Source: Candidatus Poribacteria bacterium (GTDB taxonomy: Bacteria; Poribacteria; WGA-4E; WGA-3G). Taken from it: 64,000 nucleotides of DNA. Location of the stretch: assembly GCA_028821605.1 (NCBI GenBank), contig JAPPFM010000018.1, positions 1 through 64,000 of the forward strand. The letters are read 5' to 3'. This document shows positions 8,439 to 17,124 of this stretch, in pieces. The notes beneath the pieces are model-generated. The model ran no database searches and was not told the DNA's origin. It saw only the letters and a program-made list of their open reading frames with translations. Numbering within the stretch: position 1 is the first letter of the stretch; the number at the start of each line of letters is the position of its first letter. The position numbers and the translations under genes were made by a program.

Positions 8439-9659
8439 ATGCAAGTCAACCTGACTCAATTCATGGAAGAAGGCTACCTCGTTTTCCGTGAGGTAATTCC
8501 ACCTGAAGAACTGAACACGCTTCGGGAAAGTTATGAACTGCTGGTATCACGTCAGCGAGAAATCTGGGCAAGAGAACGCTCGCCACAAGATCCTCCCGGT
8601 GGCGTATGGGAGACTTCACCACAACCCCGCCTACTCCTCGGACGTGAGCCACTCGCAGGGCTTGTAGATGAAAAGACAGCGAGTGCTGTTGAGATTTGGG
8701 CACATGAAAACATGCAAGGGGTTAGCAGTGAACTGCTCGGAGAGGAGGACGCAGGTGTCACCGAGATGATGCTCATGTGTAGTCCAGTCAAAGACTGCGG
8801 ACCCGCCACTTGGCACCGAGATCATCACCCTATTGATACCGCTCCACTACAAGGTTATATTGATGACATCGTGGAAACGGGACCGCGCTATGTGCAATGG
8901 AATCTCTCACTCTACGACGATAGGGTGTTGTGGGTCCTCCCCGGCAGCCATCTACGCGTCAATACTGAAGCGGAAAATGAACAATTGCTGGCGGATCCGA
9001 AGGTGCCGTTACCCGGTGCGGTCCAGACACACCTGAACGCAGGTGACGGCGTCGTTTACATTCTACCGATTTTGCACTGGGGAAGCAACTATAGCCGCAA
9101 GATGCGGCGCACGATTCACGGTGGATTTTCAAACTTCACGCACTATCCATCACTTGATTACGTAGATTATGTTTCACCGTCCGTACAAGAAAAGTTTGAT
9201 CGTTGGAACGAACGCAGCAATCGAATGCAAGTGAGTACCGAAAAGGCACTGCAGGCTGCCATCGAAAAGAGTGCCGATGCCTACCACGCTGCACTTGAAC
9301 AACTGCATCCAGATAGAGGCGAAAAAGGGAAGATGCTCTCAACCGTCTTTTTGTGCAAAGCTGCCTGTTTTGTCGCCCTAACGCACGGTTGCGAACTCAC
9401 AGACATCCCCGATGACCTCCAGAATCGTGGCAAAGGTTTCCACGCTATCACCCTTAATTGGGGACCCCCCTTCGCTGAACGGTTTACTAAGGAGGAAGCA
9501 GCCACCCTATGGGAACGTTTTAAGCCACTCGATGCACTTCTCAAAACCGACGAAGAACTGTATCTACCGGGTTTCCAATCTGGTCCGATGCATTACTATT
9601 TCAATGAAATGCCTGCCAATTTCGGTGTTGCCGATTTCATTAAAACGTGGGAACTATAG
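8439..9659 (+). CDS. Phytanoyl-CoA dioxygenase (PhyH) family protein
   Basis: PhyH proteins are Fe(II)/2-oxoglutarate oxygenases that hydroxylate unactivated carbons. The iron-binding triad is visible: H126 and D128 in WHRDHHPID, and the distal His near 213 (ILHWGSNYSRKM) with Arg residues after it for 2-oxoglutarate. The 406-residue length exceeds the usual 250-300; the extra C-terminal 170 residues are unassigned. It follows the SDR by 35 nt. Its 3' end overlaps the convergent isomerase gene by 6 nt. Substrate unknown; many bacterial members act on small molecules rather than phytanoyl-CoA. Confidence 0.88.
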   Translation: MQVNLTQFMEEGYLVFREVIPPEELNTLRESYELLVSRQREIWARERSPQDPPGGVWETSPQPRLLLGREPLAGLVDEKTASAVEIWAHENMQGVSSELLGEEDAGVTEMMLMCSPVKDCGPATWHRDHHPIDTAPLQGYIDDIVETGPRYVQWNLSLYDDRVLWVLPGSHLRVNTEAENEQLLADPKVPLPGAVQTHLNAGDGVVYILPILHWGSNYSRKMRRTIHGGFSNFTHYPSLDYVDYVSPSVQEKFDRWNERSNRMQVSTEKALQAAIEKSADAYHAALEQLHPDRGEKGKMLSTVFLCKAACFVALTHGCELTDIPDDLQNRGKGFHAITLNWGPPFAERFTKEEAATLWERFKPLDALLKTDEELYLPGFQSGPMHYYFNEMPANFGVADFIKTWEL

Positions 9660-10448
9660 CGGTAAACCGAGCATTCCGCTGAGGTAGAAATACGCTTCCT
9701 CAGTATAGCGCGGCAGATTTTCTGGATCTTCGACTTCCAATTCTAATGTCAGGTCGCCTTGGTAGCCGACCTCTTGGAGCGTTTCGATAATCTGTTTGAG
9801 CCTAAGCTCGCCACGTCCAATGCCGACAGATACGGTGCCGAGGTGGTCCTTGAGATGTATCGCATAGATACGGGAACCGAATTGACGAATCGCGGCAAGT
9901 GTGTCCACGCCGGACGAATGGAAATGCCCTGTATCTATGCAGACCCCCACCCGTTCGTCAGGAATAACATCTAACACTGTTTGGAAATCCTCCGCTTGCT
10001 CAAGTACATTCCCGTGGTGTGGCTCAAGCGTCAACTTAATTTGACTCTCTGCTGGCATACGCTGCAACACCTCGCGGACGCAGGCCGTAACCCTGTCCAA
10101 TGCCCCGGGTTCTGTTCTCTGCTGCGCACCGCTTGTTGTTAGATGTGTCGCGCCGAGTCCCTCAGCGACTTCGACACACCTTGCGATTGCCTCGGCGCGT
10201 ACATCAACATCAGCATTGTCTTGTCCACCCCATCCGGGTGGGTAGAGTCCAGCACACTTCATGCCGGATGCGTCAATCTTCGCCTTCATAGCGTCTATGT
10301 CAAACGCGTGTGCAGCTTCCACGCTCCATATAAGCGGTCCATGAATTTCCATGAGTCGATAGCCGATCTGTGGTGCGTATTCCAATGTTGCGGCGACCTC
10401 ATCTTCGGCATAGCCTCGATAACAAATAGAAGCACAGATAATGTCCAT
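9654..10448 (-). CDS. Sugar phosphate isomerase/epimerase (xylose isomerase-like TIM barrel)
   Basis: The 264-residue protein has the AP-endonuclease-2/xylose isomerase-like barrel pattern. Visible are LMEIHGP, KCAGLYPPG, LTLEPHHGNVLE (metal Glu/His), GVCIDTGHFHSSG (Asp/His), IYAIHLKDHLG and LTLELEVEDPENL (final Glu). Such enzymes isomerise or epimerise keto-sugars or inosose-type compounds with a divalent metal. It is convergent with the PhyH gene. The AAGGAG box lies just before the ATG. The substrate cannot be told. Confidence 0.87.
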   Translation of the reverse strand: MDIICASICYRGYAEDEVAATLEYAPQIGYRLMEIHGPLIWSVEAAHAFDIDAMKAKIDASGMKCAGLYPPGWGGQDNADVDVRAEAIARCVEVAEGLGATHLTTSGAQQRTEPGALDRVTACVREVLQRMPAESQIKLTLEPHHGNVLEQAEDFQTVLDVIPDERVGVCIDTGHFHSSGVDTLAAIRQFGSRIYAIHLKDHLGTVSVGIGRGELRLKQIIETLQEVGYQGDLTLELEVEDPENLPRYTEEAYFYLSGMLGLPL

Positions 10449-10463
10449 AAAAACTCCTTATAT

Positions 10464-10505
10464 CAGCAGTCAGCGGTCAGCGATCAGCGATCAGCAAAAT
10501 GGCCA
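10464..10505. repeat. Heptad (TCAGCRR)n intergenic repeat
   Basis: TCAGCAG TCAGCGG TCAGCGA TCAGCGA TCAGCAA is a 7-bp-period array just upstream of the isomerase start. Similar heptads (TCAGTTA/TCAGTTG and TCAGCGG variants) bound inverted-repeat elements elsewhere in the window, at 27347-27420, 45273-45418, 49032-49198, 56985-57090 and 61664-61785. Confidence 0.75.
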
Positions 10506-10525
10506 TTGGTCTCAATCAGTCAGCA

Positions 10526-10759
10526 CTGTAGGTTGGGTTGAACGGAAACTTACTGAAAACTCTATAAAGAATATGACTTTTAAGCCCATCAAGAAACCTG
10601 AAATCACCAAAATGCAAGTGAAACCCAACACATCTTCATACCAATAGCATTTGGATGTTGGGTTTCGCTATTTCTATCTACACGGACGGTTCATCGAAAA
10701 TTGGGATACTCCGTATAAACGAGGGGCTAGGTCTTTCACTGCTCAACCCAACCTACGGT
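10526..10759. mobile_element. MITE-like element with 16/17-bp terminal inverted repeats
   Basis: ACTGTAGGTTGGGTTGA (10526-10542 approximately) and TCAACCCAACCTACGGT (10743-10759) are inverted copies with one mismatch, 234 bp end to end. No protein is encoded inside. An internal hairpin pairs GAAACCCAACA (10620-10630) with TGTTGGGTTTC (10656-10666). It occupies most of the 392-bp gap between the isomerase and yjbQ genes. No target-site duplication is obvious. Confidence 0.6.
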
Positions 10760-10789
10760 ATTAAAATTGACTATTAGGTCTTCCACAAA

Positions 10790-10801
10790 TTGTGTTATAA
10801 T
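10790..10801 (+). promoter_or_regulatory. Candidate promoter (-10) for yjbQ
   Basis: TATAAT at 10796-10801 lies 39 nt before the GTG start of yjbQ. It is preceded by the near-palindrome CACAA-A-TTGTG. No -35 box sits at the correct spacing (TTGACT at 10767 is 23 nt away), so the call is weak. Confidence 0.4.
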
Positions 10802-10840
10802 ACATCCAGATTAATCAGTAAACTTGGAGTACATTAAAAA

Positions 10841-11251
10841 GTGATTCAACAAATCGAAATAACCTTACCCGAATACCCGCGCGGTTTTCATCTCGTCACA
10901 GATGAGATTATGAAATCACTCGGTGAATTGCCGAAAGAAGGTATCCTGCATCTTTTCATTAAACACACGTCCGCAGGATTGACCATCAACGAAAACGACG
11001 ATCCGACGGTCCGCGAAGATTTTGCCAATAGTTTCGATCGGCTCGTCAAGGAACGCGAACCGTTTTATAAACACACAATAGAAGGCGATGACGATATGCC
11101 AGCACATATCAAAGCGTCGCTCGTCGGCTTTACCGTCTCCGTCCCGATTACCGACCATCGTCTCAATTTAGGTATATGGCAAGGCATCTATCTCTGCGAA
11201 TTTAGAAATCATGGCGGTAGGCGAAATTTAACGGCAACGCTCTATTCCTAA
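10841..11251 (+). CDS. yjbQ: YjbQ family protein (UPF0047, secondary thiamine-phosphate synthase)
   Basis: The 136-residue protein shows the UPF0047/YjbQ signature: GILHLFIKHTSAGLTINENDDPTVREDF, HTIEGDDDMPAHIKASLVG, RLNLGIWQGIYLCEFRNHGG. YjbQ enzymes can make thiamine phosphate in a side reaction, though the main cellular role is unsettled. The start is GTG. The gene stands alone between the MITE-like element and a convergent isomerase gene. The conserved His and Glu residues of the active-site cluster are present. Confidence 0.92.
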   Translation: MIQQIEITLPEYPRGFHLVTDEIMKSLGELPKEGILHLFIKHTSAGLTINENDDPTVREDFANSFDRLVKEREPFYKHTIEGDDDMPAHIKASLVGFTVSVPITDHRLNLGIWQGIYLCEFRNHGGRRNLTATLYS

Positions 11252-11285
11252 TCACCAGATCAGAAGCCTGTCTGCCAGAGATCGT

Positions 11286-12044
11286 TTATAACGCGTTATA
11301 GAGTTCTATATGCCGCTGCAATACCGCATCGGAATCCGGTGGGTTGATAACCTCTATGGAGATAAATCCGTTATATCCGTCTTCAGCAAGTAGCGTGAGC
11401 GAATCTCTTTCTGTATCGGGTAGTGGTCCGTCGTCCCCGAAGTTGACATGTGCATGCCGGACTTTGCCACGCAGATGGACATAAGCCACATTGACGGGTT
11501 CCCCATGTCGAACATGGTGTGCAGCGTGCCAATTCACAAAAGTGTTTTGCGCTTCAGCGCGATGCAGGGTCTCTGCAACGTAACTGCCGATGAGATTGCC
11601 GTGTGTCTCTAAACAGAGTGCAACGCCTGCGTCCCCTGCTAACCCATCGCATTCACGAATGCCATCCGCTTCCCAATCCAAAGTTTGGGATACTTCAACT
11701 GGAGTCTCTGGTACTCTATCCCCGAAGATACGGATATTCGCAGCACCCATGGTCTCGGCGAGATCGATGTAACGCTTGAGAAGTTCGACCTGTTCGGCAC
11801 GTTTGCCCGCGTCTGGATCAATGAACCGGACACCCGTTGCGATACAGGAGAGATCAATCCCGCTATCAACAAATTGGGCGCGCGCGTCGCTGAGTTGTTG
11901 TGGTGTAGAATCCAGTTCGACACCGTGTCCGTGATCCCACTCGACGCGAAGTTCCAAGTGTTTATAGTCATACTTTTTCGCTTTGTCAATGAGTTCCGCC
12001 AGTGTTAGTGGCGGACAGACAGACGACATAAAACCAAATCGCAT
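11286..12044 (-). CDS. Sugar phosphate isomerase/epimerase (TIM barrel)
   Basis: This is another xylose isomerase-like barrel, 252 residues: KHLELRVEWDHGHGVELDS, GAANIRIFGDRVPET, ALCLETHGNLIGS, FVNWHAAHHVRHGEP, VAYVHLRGKVRHAHVNFGD, GYNGFISIEVINP. Metal-binding Glu/His residues recur in the expected strands. It is the third gene after sbcD and sbcC on the minus strand, 23 nt beyond sbcC, so it is probably transcribed with them although the function is unrelated. Substrate unknown. Confidence 0.85.
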   Translation of the reverse strand: MRFGFMSSVCPPLTLAELIDKAKKYDYKHLELRVEWDHGHGVELDSTPQQLSDARAQFVDSGIDLSCIATGVRFIDPDAGKRAEQVELLKRYIDLAETMGAANIRIFGDRVPETPVEVSQTLDWEADGIRECDGLAGDAGVALCLETHGNLIGSYVAETLHRAEAQNTFVNWHAAHHVRHGEPVNVAYVHLRGKVRHAHVNFGDDGPLPDTERDSLTLLAEDGYNGFISIEVINPPDSDAVLQRHIELYNAL

Positions 12045-12067
12045 GTAAAGCCTCCAGTTTTGTTCGG

Positions 12068-15000
12068 TTAACCTTGAATTTTAACAGATGAACTGCCGTT
12101 TCCTTTTTTATTAACTTGAATTTTGACAGGTAAACGTCTTGTTAACTCCTGAATATGGCTGATGAGGAAGATGTTCCGTCCCTGCATGCGGAGTCCTTCA
12201 AGTGCAGCGATAGCAATGTCGAGCGTCTCAGTATCAAGCGTGCCGAATCCCTCGTCGAGGAACAACGAATTGAGTTGCGCACGCCCACGACTGAGTTCGG
12301 AGAGCGCGAGTGCCAAGGCGAGACTTGTCAGGAACGATTCTCCACCAGAGAGTGTCTCAACGGGTCGTTTTTCATTCGCATTCCACCGATCAACAACAGA
12401 TAAGTCACCGATAGTTTCGACTTCAAGTTGGTACCGCTCTGAGGTGAGATATTTCAGTTGTTCATTTGCTAAATTACCCATCTGTTTGAACATAATCTCC
12501 AATGCGAAATCGCGTAAGGCATTGGCGGGAATTGTCTCCTGTAAGTGCTGCCAACGCTCCAATTCCTGTTTCGCTTCATGTAATTCGTCTCCGAGAGCCT
12601 CACGTTCTTTGAGTGCCTTTTTTAATCCCTTGATTCTCTCCTCTTGTGCGCCAACTTCTTTCTGCTTTGCTTGGAGCTGAGCCTCAATTTCCTCAACTTG
12701 TGCTGTAAGTTGTCCTAATGCTTCTGGATCAAACGGAGTTTCATCAAACCGGGTTCGTAACTCGGTAATTTCTAATACAAGCTGCTGGCTTTCGTTCTTA
12801 TGAGCATCGATTTGATCGGTTAGTTTTTGCAGCTGAGTTTCATCTCGAAAAGCCTTGTTGTGTGCTTCCAGTGAGTCAAATCCAGCGTCCCATAATTTAT
12901 GGGTGTAAGCTTTGTAAGCGTTATCAAATTTTTCACCGGATTCCTCACGCTGCTTCTCAGAAATCTCGTGAGCAGTCTCCTTTTGAGTGAACAAACTTCG
13001 GCTGTCCTGCAATCGTTGTTCGGCTTGATCGCGTTCGGTTTCTTTTGCTTGTACTTCCGCTTCTAACTTGTCAAGAGCCTTATCAATCTCAGCTTCTGTC
13101 TCCAACTCACCCGTTTTCTCGCGAACGGTGTTTAAAAATGCTTCCCCATCGTATCGATACTGATCTATTTCAGTTTGCAATTGCTTGTGATCCTTCTGTA
13201 ACCTCTCAAGATTTTGCTGGTCTACCCCGATATTAGTCTTAAGCAGCTTAAGTTGATTTTGGGTAGTAGTGAGTCGATCCTTGCACATTGCAACTTCCTC
13301 AATCTTATCGCTGAATTGATCTTTAGCGTCTTCGGGAGAAACACCGTGAAAGGTGTCAGGGACTAGCTCCCAAAAATGATCCTCTGTAGTTGCGATGTCG
13401 GCTTTCAAGTCCTCAAGCGCATCCGTGCTATTCTGCAACTCTTCCTTAGTTTTTTCCAAGGCATCTTTCTCACGGGCGATGTCGTTATCATAAGTTTTGA
13501 GTTGTTGTGCTGCTGTTTGAGAAGTGTATAATGCGTCCGTATGTGCTTGCTCGGCTTCTCTAAGGCTATCCATAGCAGTATCCGCATTCGTAATCTGTTC
13601 GGCTGCCCAATCAGATAAAATATCTGTATTCGGATAAATTTCCTGCCACCCTGTGAGAAGTTTTGCTATTTCGCTTCGGAGTCTTTCTATTTTCGCATCA
13701 CAATCTTTAATTTGTTCAATAATGTTCTGTCTATTCTGTTCAGTTTGAGTCCGCTTTGTGGTCAAAGCCTGCAGCCGGTCCTGCGCGGCTTGCGCGTCGG
13801 TTTTCGCATCTACGAACGCGGTTTCAGCGTCTTGTAGCAATTCTTCATTTTCAGGTTCCACAACATCGGCATACGGATGCTCTGTCGCACCACACACTAA
13901 ACAGGGTTCTCCCGCGTGAAGATGGTGTCGAAGTTGATTGATTGGATTCGCCAAAAGCGCGGCTTCTCTCGCTGCCTCACAGTGTTGCACTGCTTCTACT
14001 GTGCGCTGACATATCCCCTCTTGTTCTGCCAATTTTTCTCCAACCTCCTCAAGTTCCGCATCCAGTCTCGTTTCAGTTTCCATCAATCCACTCAACTGGT
14101 TTTCAGAATCTGCCAAGTCATTTTCCACTGCTTCATATTTCTGGGAAATAGGTTGTGCTTTGACAGCTTGCTGTTTTCGGATATTCCATTCGCTCAAGGT
14201 GCCAGTTGTCAGCAAAGTGTTCAACACATCTGAAGCATCTTTTAATATAAGCGATGCCGCTGCTTTTTCTGCAAGTTGTTCTTCGCGAGTTTTAGACAAT
14301 TCTTCAATTTTACGCTTTAATGACGACGCTTTCTTTTTCTGCTGCGATTTGCTCGCTGATGCTGTCTCCAACTGCTTCTGGTATGTTGTCAATTCTACCT
14401 GCAAACCGGTTGCATCGTTAAGACGTTGCGGGCTATTCGTGGGCAGGTGATTTGCATCTAAAAAGGTTTGTGCTTCGTCGATCTGTTCCTGAAATTGGGT
14501 TTGCTCAGTCTGTTTTTCGGTTAATTCGCTTTCCAATGCATCAATCTGTTTGTCTAAATTCGCTAAATCTGGATCCCGTTTCTTCGCCTCTGCAAATCGC
14601 TCTTCTGCGCGTTGGACATTTAATTTCGCAGCAGTATAGACTTCCACTTTCCGATCACGTTCAGCGGATGCGCCTTGGTAGACGGTCTCTTTTGCATCAA
14701 AATCAACTTGATCGACTTCAACCTGTTTTTGTGCCGCCGTTTTCTCGGCTGTTGCTACACGGAAGACTTCGTCTGCACTTTCGAGTTCCGATGTTGCGGT
14801 ATCAAATGCTTGTTTTTCAGGGAGAAGACGCTGGGCACGGTTCGCGTTTTCGAGTTCTGCTTGAAATACATTGATTTCTGGCTGCTGATCTGTAAGTTCT
14901 TCTTGCCGTTTCTTTGAAGATTGGAGCTTCTCAAAGTCATCTGTGCGTTTTGTTTCCCGATCTTTTTCTTGCTGAATTTGCTGACTTTCGGCACCTAAAG

Positions 15001-15712
15001 CGTTGTTTTCAGTTTGTAATCTGTCAAGTTCTGCTTCAGCATCAACGAGTTGTTCATGAGAAGCTTCTGGAATTTTATTTAATTTATCGTAGACTCCGGC
15101 GTTCGCAGCCTCAACCTCGCTAACCTTGTCATTTAATGTCTGCTTCAGTACATCGTAGATACTAACCCCCGCGGTCGCTTCCAAAATTGTGCGTCTATCC
15201 TCGTTGCTCGCTTTTAAGAACGCTGCAAATTCTCCTTGTGCTAACATAACTGACCGTCTGAAAGCATCAAAATCGAGCCCTAAAATGGACTCTACCTCTT
15301 CACTGACCGTGTTTTGGCTCGAACCAAGAGATTTGCCACGCGTTGATAGTTTATCGCTAATCAATTTGCCATCATCGGCGTAAAATAACTGTACCTTCGG
15401 GGTACCTTTCTGCCTAATAGACCAAGTCGCGAGATAACGGGTGCCGTTCGCCATAAAAAGCACTTCGGCGAAAGCTTCTTTTTCACCATGACTAATGAGA
15501 TGATTCGGATTTTGGCTCCCGGTTCCACTCAATCGCGGGGTTCTCCCGTAGAGTGCGACGCAGATCGCATCCAACAGCGTCGTTTTTCCTGAACCTGTTG
15601 GCCCGGTAATCGCTACAAGAGACGCGTCATCCAATAGAGGCTTTTCAAAATCAATTTCAACTGGGTCGCGAAAACTATTTAGATTTTTAAGTTTCAATTT
15701 GCATATTTTCAT
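12068..15712 (-). CDS. sbcC: Exonuclease SbcCD subunit C (Rad50-like ATPase)
   Basis: SbcC is the SMC-like ATPase of the SbcCD nuclease, which opens hairpins and processes double-strand ends. The 1214-residue protein has Walker A GPTGSGKT (residues 37-44), long coiled coils, the zinc hook CLVC near residue 600, a second coiled-coil arm, the signature LSGGESFLTSLALALALSE, and Walker B SLFLDEGFGTLD near the C-terminus. Its ATG overlaps the sbcD stop (ATGA), the usual translational coupling. Length fits Rad50/SbcC proteins. Zinc-hook cysteines and both ATPase motifs are intact. Confidence 0.96.
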   Translation of the reverse strand: MKICKLKLKNLNSFRDPVEIDFEKPLLDDASLVAITGPTGSGKTTLLDAICVALYGRTPRLSGTGSQNPNHLISHGEKEAFAEVLFMANGTRYLATWSIRQKGTPKVQLFYADDGKLISDKLSTRGKSLGSSQNTVSEEVESILGLDFDAFRRSVMLAQGEFAAFLKASNEDRRTILEATAGVSIYDVLKQTLNDKVSEVEAANAGVYDKLNKIPEASHEQLVDAEAELDRLQTENNALGAESQQIQQEKDRETKRTDDFEKLQSSKKRQEELTDQQPEINVFQAELENANRAQRLLPEKQAFDTATSELESADEVFRVATAEKTAAQKQVEVDQVDFDAKETVYQGASAERDRKVEVYTAAKLNVQRAEERFAEAKKRDPDLANLDKQIDALESELTEKQTEQTQFQEQIDEAQTFLDANHLPTNSPQRLNDATGLQVELTTYQKQLETASASKSQQKKKASSLKRKIEELSKTREEQLAEKAAASLILKDASDVLNTLLTTGTLSEWNIRKQQAVKAQPISQKYEAVENDLADSENQLSGLMETETRLDAELEEVGEKLAEQEGICQRTVEAVQHCEAAREAALLANPINQLRHHLHAGEPCLVCGATEHPYADVVEPENEELLQDAETAFVDAKTDAQAAQDRLQALTTKRTQTEQNRQNIIEQIKDCDAKIERLRSEIAKLLTGWQEIYPNTDILSDWAAEQITNADTAMDSLREAEQAHTDALYTSQTAAQQLKTYDNDIAREKDALEKTKEELQNSTDALEDLKADIATTEDHFWELVPDTFHGVSPEDAKDQFSDKIEEVAMCKDRLTTTQNQLKLLKTNIGVDQQNLERLQKDHKQLQTEIDQYRYDGEAFLNTVREKTGELETEAEIDKALDKLEAEVQAKETERDQAEQRLQDSRSLFTQKETAHEISEKQREESGEKFDNAYKAYTHKLWDAGFDSLEAHNKAFRDETQLQKLTDQIDAHKNESQQLVLEITELRTRFDETPFDPEALGQLTAQVEEIEAQLQAKQKEVGAQEERIKGLKKALKEREALGDELHEAKQELERWQHLQETIPANALRDFALEIMFKQMGNLANEQLKYLTSERYQLEVETIGDLSVVDRWNANEKRPVETLSGGESFLTSLALALALSELSRGRAQLNSLFLDEGFGTLDTETLDIAIAALEGLRMQGRNIFLISHIQELTRRLPVKIQVNKKGNGSSSVKIQG

Positions 15713-16881
15713 TCAAATTCCTCAACAAGTTGGACTAATTCACTGAATGTTTGCGCCAAGGTCTCATCCGGTGGTTCACCGTCGAATTTTGTTCTGTGAA
15801 ACTGTTCAAAGATTTCTTCTGGACGTTTCATGTCTTCAACGGGGATCGTCGGTCCTTGCGCCATTTCTGGCAGTTCAAGTTCAACGCTCAAAACCTCACC
15901 GCCACGGTCTCCGAATTGCTTCCGAATTTCATCGCTGATACCGACTCTTGGGGTATCTAATTTCAGTTTGACCTGTATATACTTTCCATTCCACTCGCCC
16001 GTCATTGCTTGTGGCAAAACCGAAACTTCATCACCTTCAACAATACACAATTCCTTGAAGATAGGAATCTCAATTTCTTCGTCTTGTATCAGGGTCCCAT
16101 CGTCAGATAACTCCAGCAGATACACCTTTTTGCGATAACCCGTTTCGTTGAACCTTAGCGGAATTGGCGAGCCTGAATACCGGATTGGATAATCGGTGCC
16201 GTTGATCGTCTGTGGTCTATGGAGGTGCCCTAAAGCGACATAACTCACATTCTCAGGGAAATCGCTTGCGTGGGTAGCGGTCGCGCCTCCAATCTGGACA
16301 TTCCGTTCGGAATTACCTATTTTTCCACCTTGAACGAAGAGATGTCCCATTAAAATTTTCGGGAGTTCCACTGGCATGGCAGCAACACAATCCGCATAAA
16401 ATGCCTTAAGCCATTCCCGATACCGTTCGTTCCTATCCGCCTCCGCTTCATACGAAAGGTGTCGGAGATCGCTTTCGGAAAGATATGGAACAGCCGCAAT
16501 AGCAATCCGAGGATTGTCAGGCGGAAGGGTAACGACGCAATCAGCAACCTCATTTGCGAGACCGACGACGTGGATTCTACCCATTTTGAGAAATTCGCGT
16601 GGAGCTTCCAAGTGCCGAGCGGAGTCGTGATTGCCAGCGGTAATCACTGTATAAGCATCCGTTTCATTAAAAAGGCGGTACAGAAACCCGTAATAGAGGT
16701 TTGTTGCTTCTGCTGACGGAAGGGAGGTGTCAAAAATATCGCCTGAAACGAGGAGGAGCTCAACGTTATACTCTTGGATTGTGTTAAGAAGCCAGTCGAG
16801 GAATTGCTCGTGTTCATCAAGTCGGGAACGTTCGTGGAGCCGTTGTCCGATGTGCCAATCAGCGGTGTGCAGAATTCTCAT
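15709..16881 (-). CDS. sbcD: Exonuclease SbcCD subunit D (Mre11-like nuclease)
   Basis: SbcD is the metallophosphoesterase nuclease partner of SbcC. The 390-residue protein has all phosphoesterase motifs in order: DWH (residues 8-10), GDIFD near 50, GNHD near 98, GHLFVQGG, and ALGHLHRPQ. The C-terminal third is the capping domain. It is the first gene of the sbcD-sbcC-isomerase minus-strand run. A sigma70-like promoter is visible upstream at 16936-16964. Confidence 0.95.
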   Translation of the reverse strand: MRILHTADWHIGQRLHERSRLDEHEQFLDWLLNTIQEYNVELLLVSGDIFDTSLPSAEATNLYYGFLYRLFNETDAYTVITAGNHDSARHLEAPREFLKMGRIHVVGLANEVADCVVTLPPDNPRIAIAAVPYLSESDLRHLSYEAEADRNERYREWLKAFYADCVAAMPVELPKILMGHLFVQGGKIGNSERNVQIGGATATHASDFPENVSYVALGHLHRPQTINGTDYPIRYSGSPIPLRFNETGYRKKVYLLELSDDGTLIQDEEIEIPIFKELCIVEGDEVSVLPQAMTGEWNGKYIQVKLKLDTPRVGISDEIRKQFGDRGGEVLSVELELPEMAQGPTIPVEDMKRPEEIFEQFHRTKFDGEPPDETLAQTFSELVQLVEEFE

Positions 16882-16935
16882 ATTTTGTGTAAGGTTACCA
16901 CCTATTGAAGGTTATTTGGGGATTTGATACATACT

Positions 16936-16964
16936 ATCATAACAAACCTTGAGTCTTTTTTCAA
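16936..16964 (-). promoter_or_regulatory. Candidate sigma70 promoter for sbcDC
   Basis: On the minus strand TTGAAA (16959-16964) and TATGAT (16936-16941) are separated by 17 bp. The -10 lies about 55 nt upstream of the sbcD ATG. Confidence 0.6.
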
Positions 16965-17037
16965 ACAAATTAATCGTTGTCCAAAAAAGCGGCGTGTGCT
17001 AAATTAAAACCTACTCTAAACTCGATTGTTCTCATGC

Positions 17038-17053
17038 TCGTTGTCTACAACGA
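17038..17053. promoter_or_regulatory. Palindrome upstream of PhyH-oxidoreductase cassette (possible operator)
   Basis: TCGTTGT-CT-ACAACGA is a 7-bp perfect inverted repeat with a 2-bp centre, 72 nt upstream of the PhyH start in the 243-bp gap after sbcD. The short symmetrical arms look more like a protein-binding site than a terminator. Confidence 0.4.
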
Positions 17054-17124
17054 AATCCAATATTTTTCGGATAAGAACATAGATTTCCCAATGATACCAT
17101 CGCGGGAAACAAGGAGTTAGCCTC

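Noticed and set aside
10767-10801. Full sigma70 promoter for yjbQ
   Set aside because: TTGACT and TATAAT are 23 bp apart, too far for a standard promoter; only the -10 is listed.
12162-12680. Plus-strand frame of 172 codons within sbcC
   Set aside because: Antisense to the Walker B and signature region of sbcC; Ser/Arg-rich shadow.
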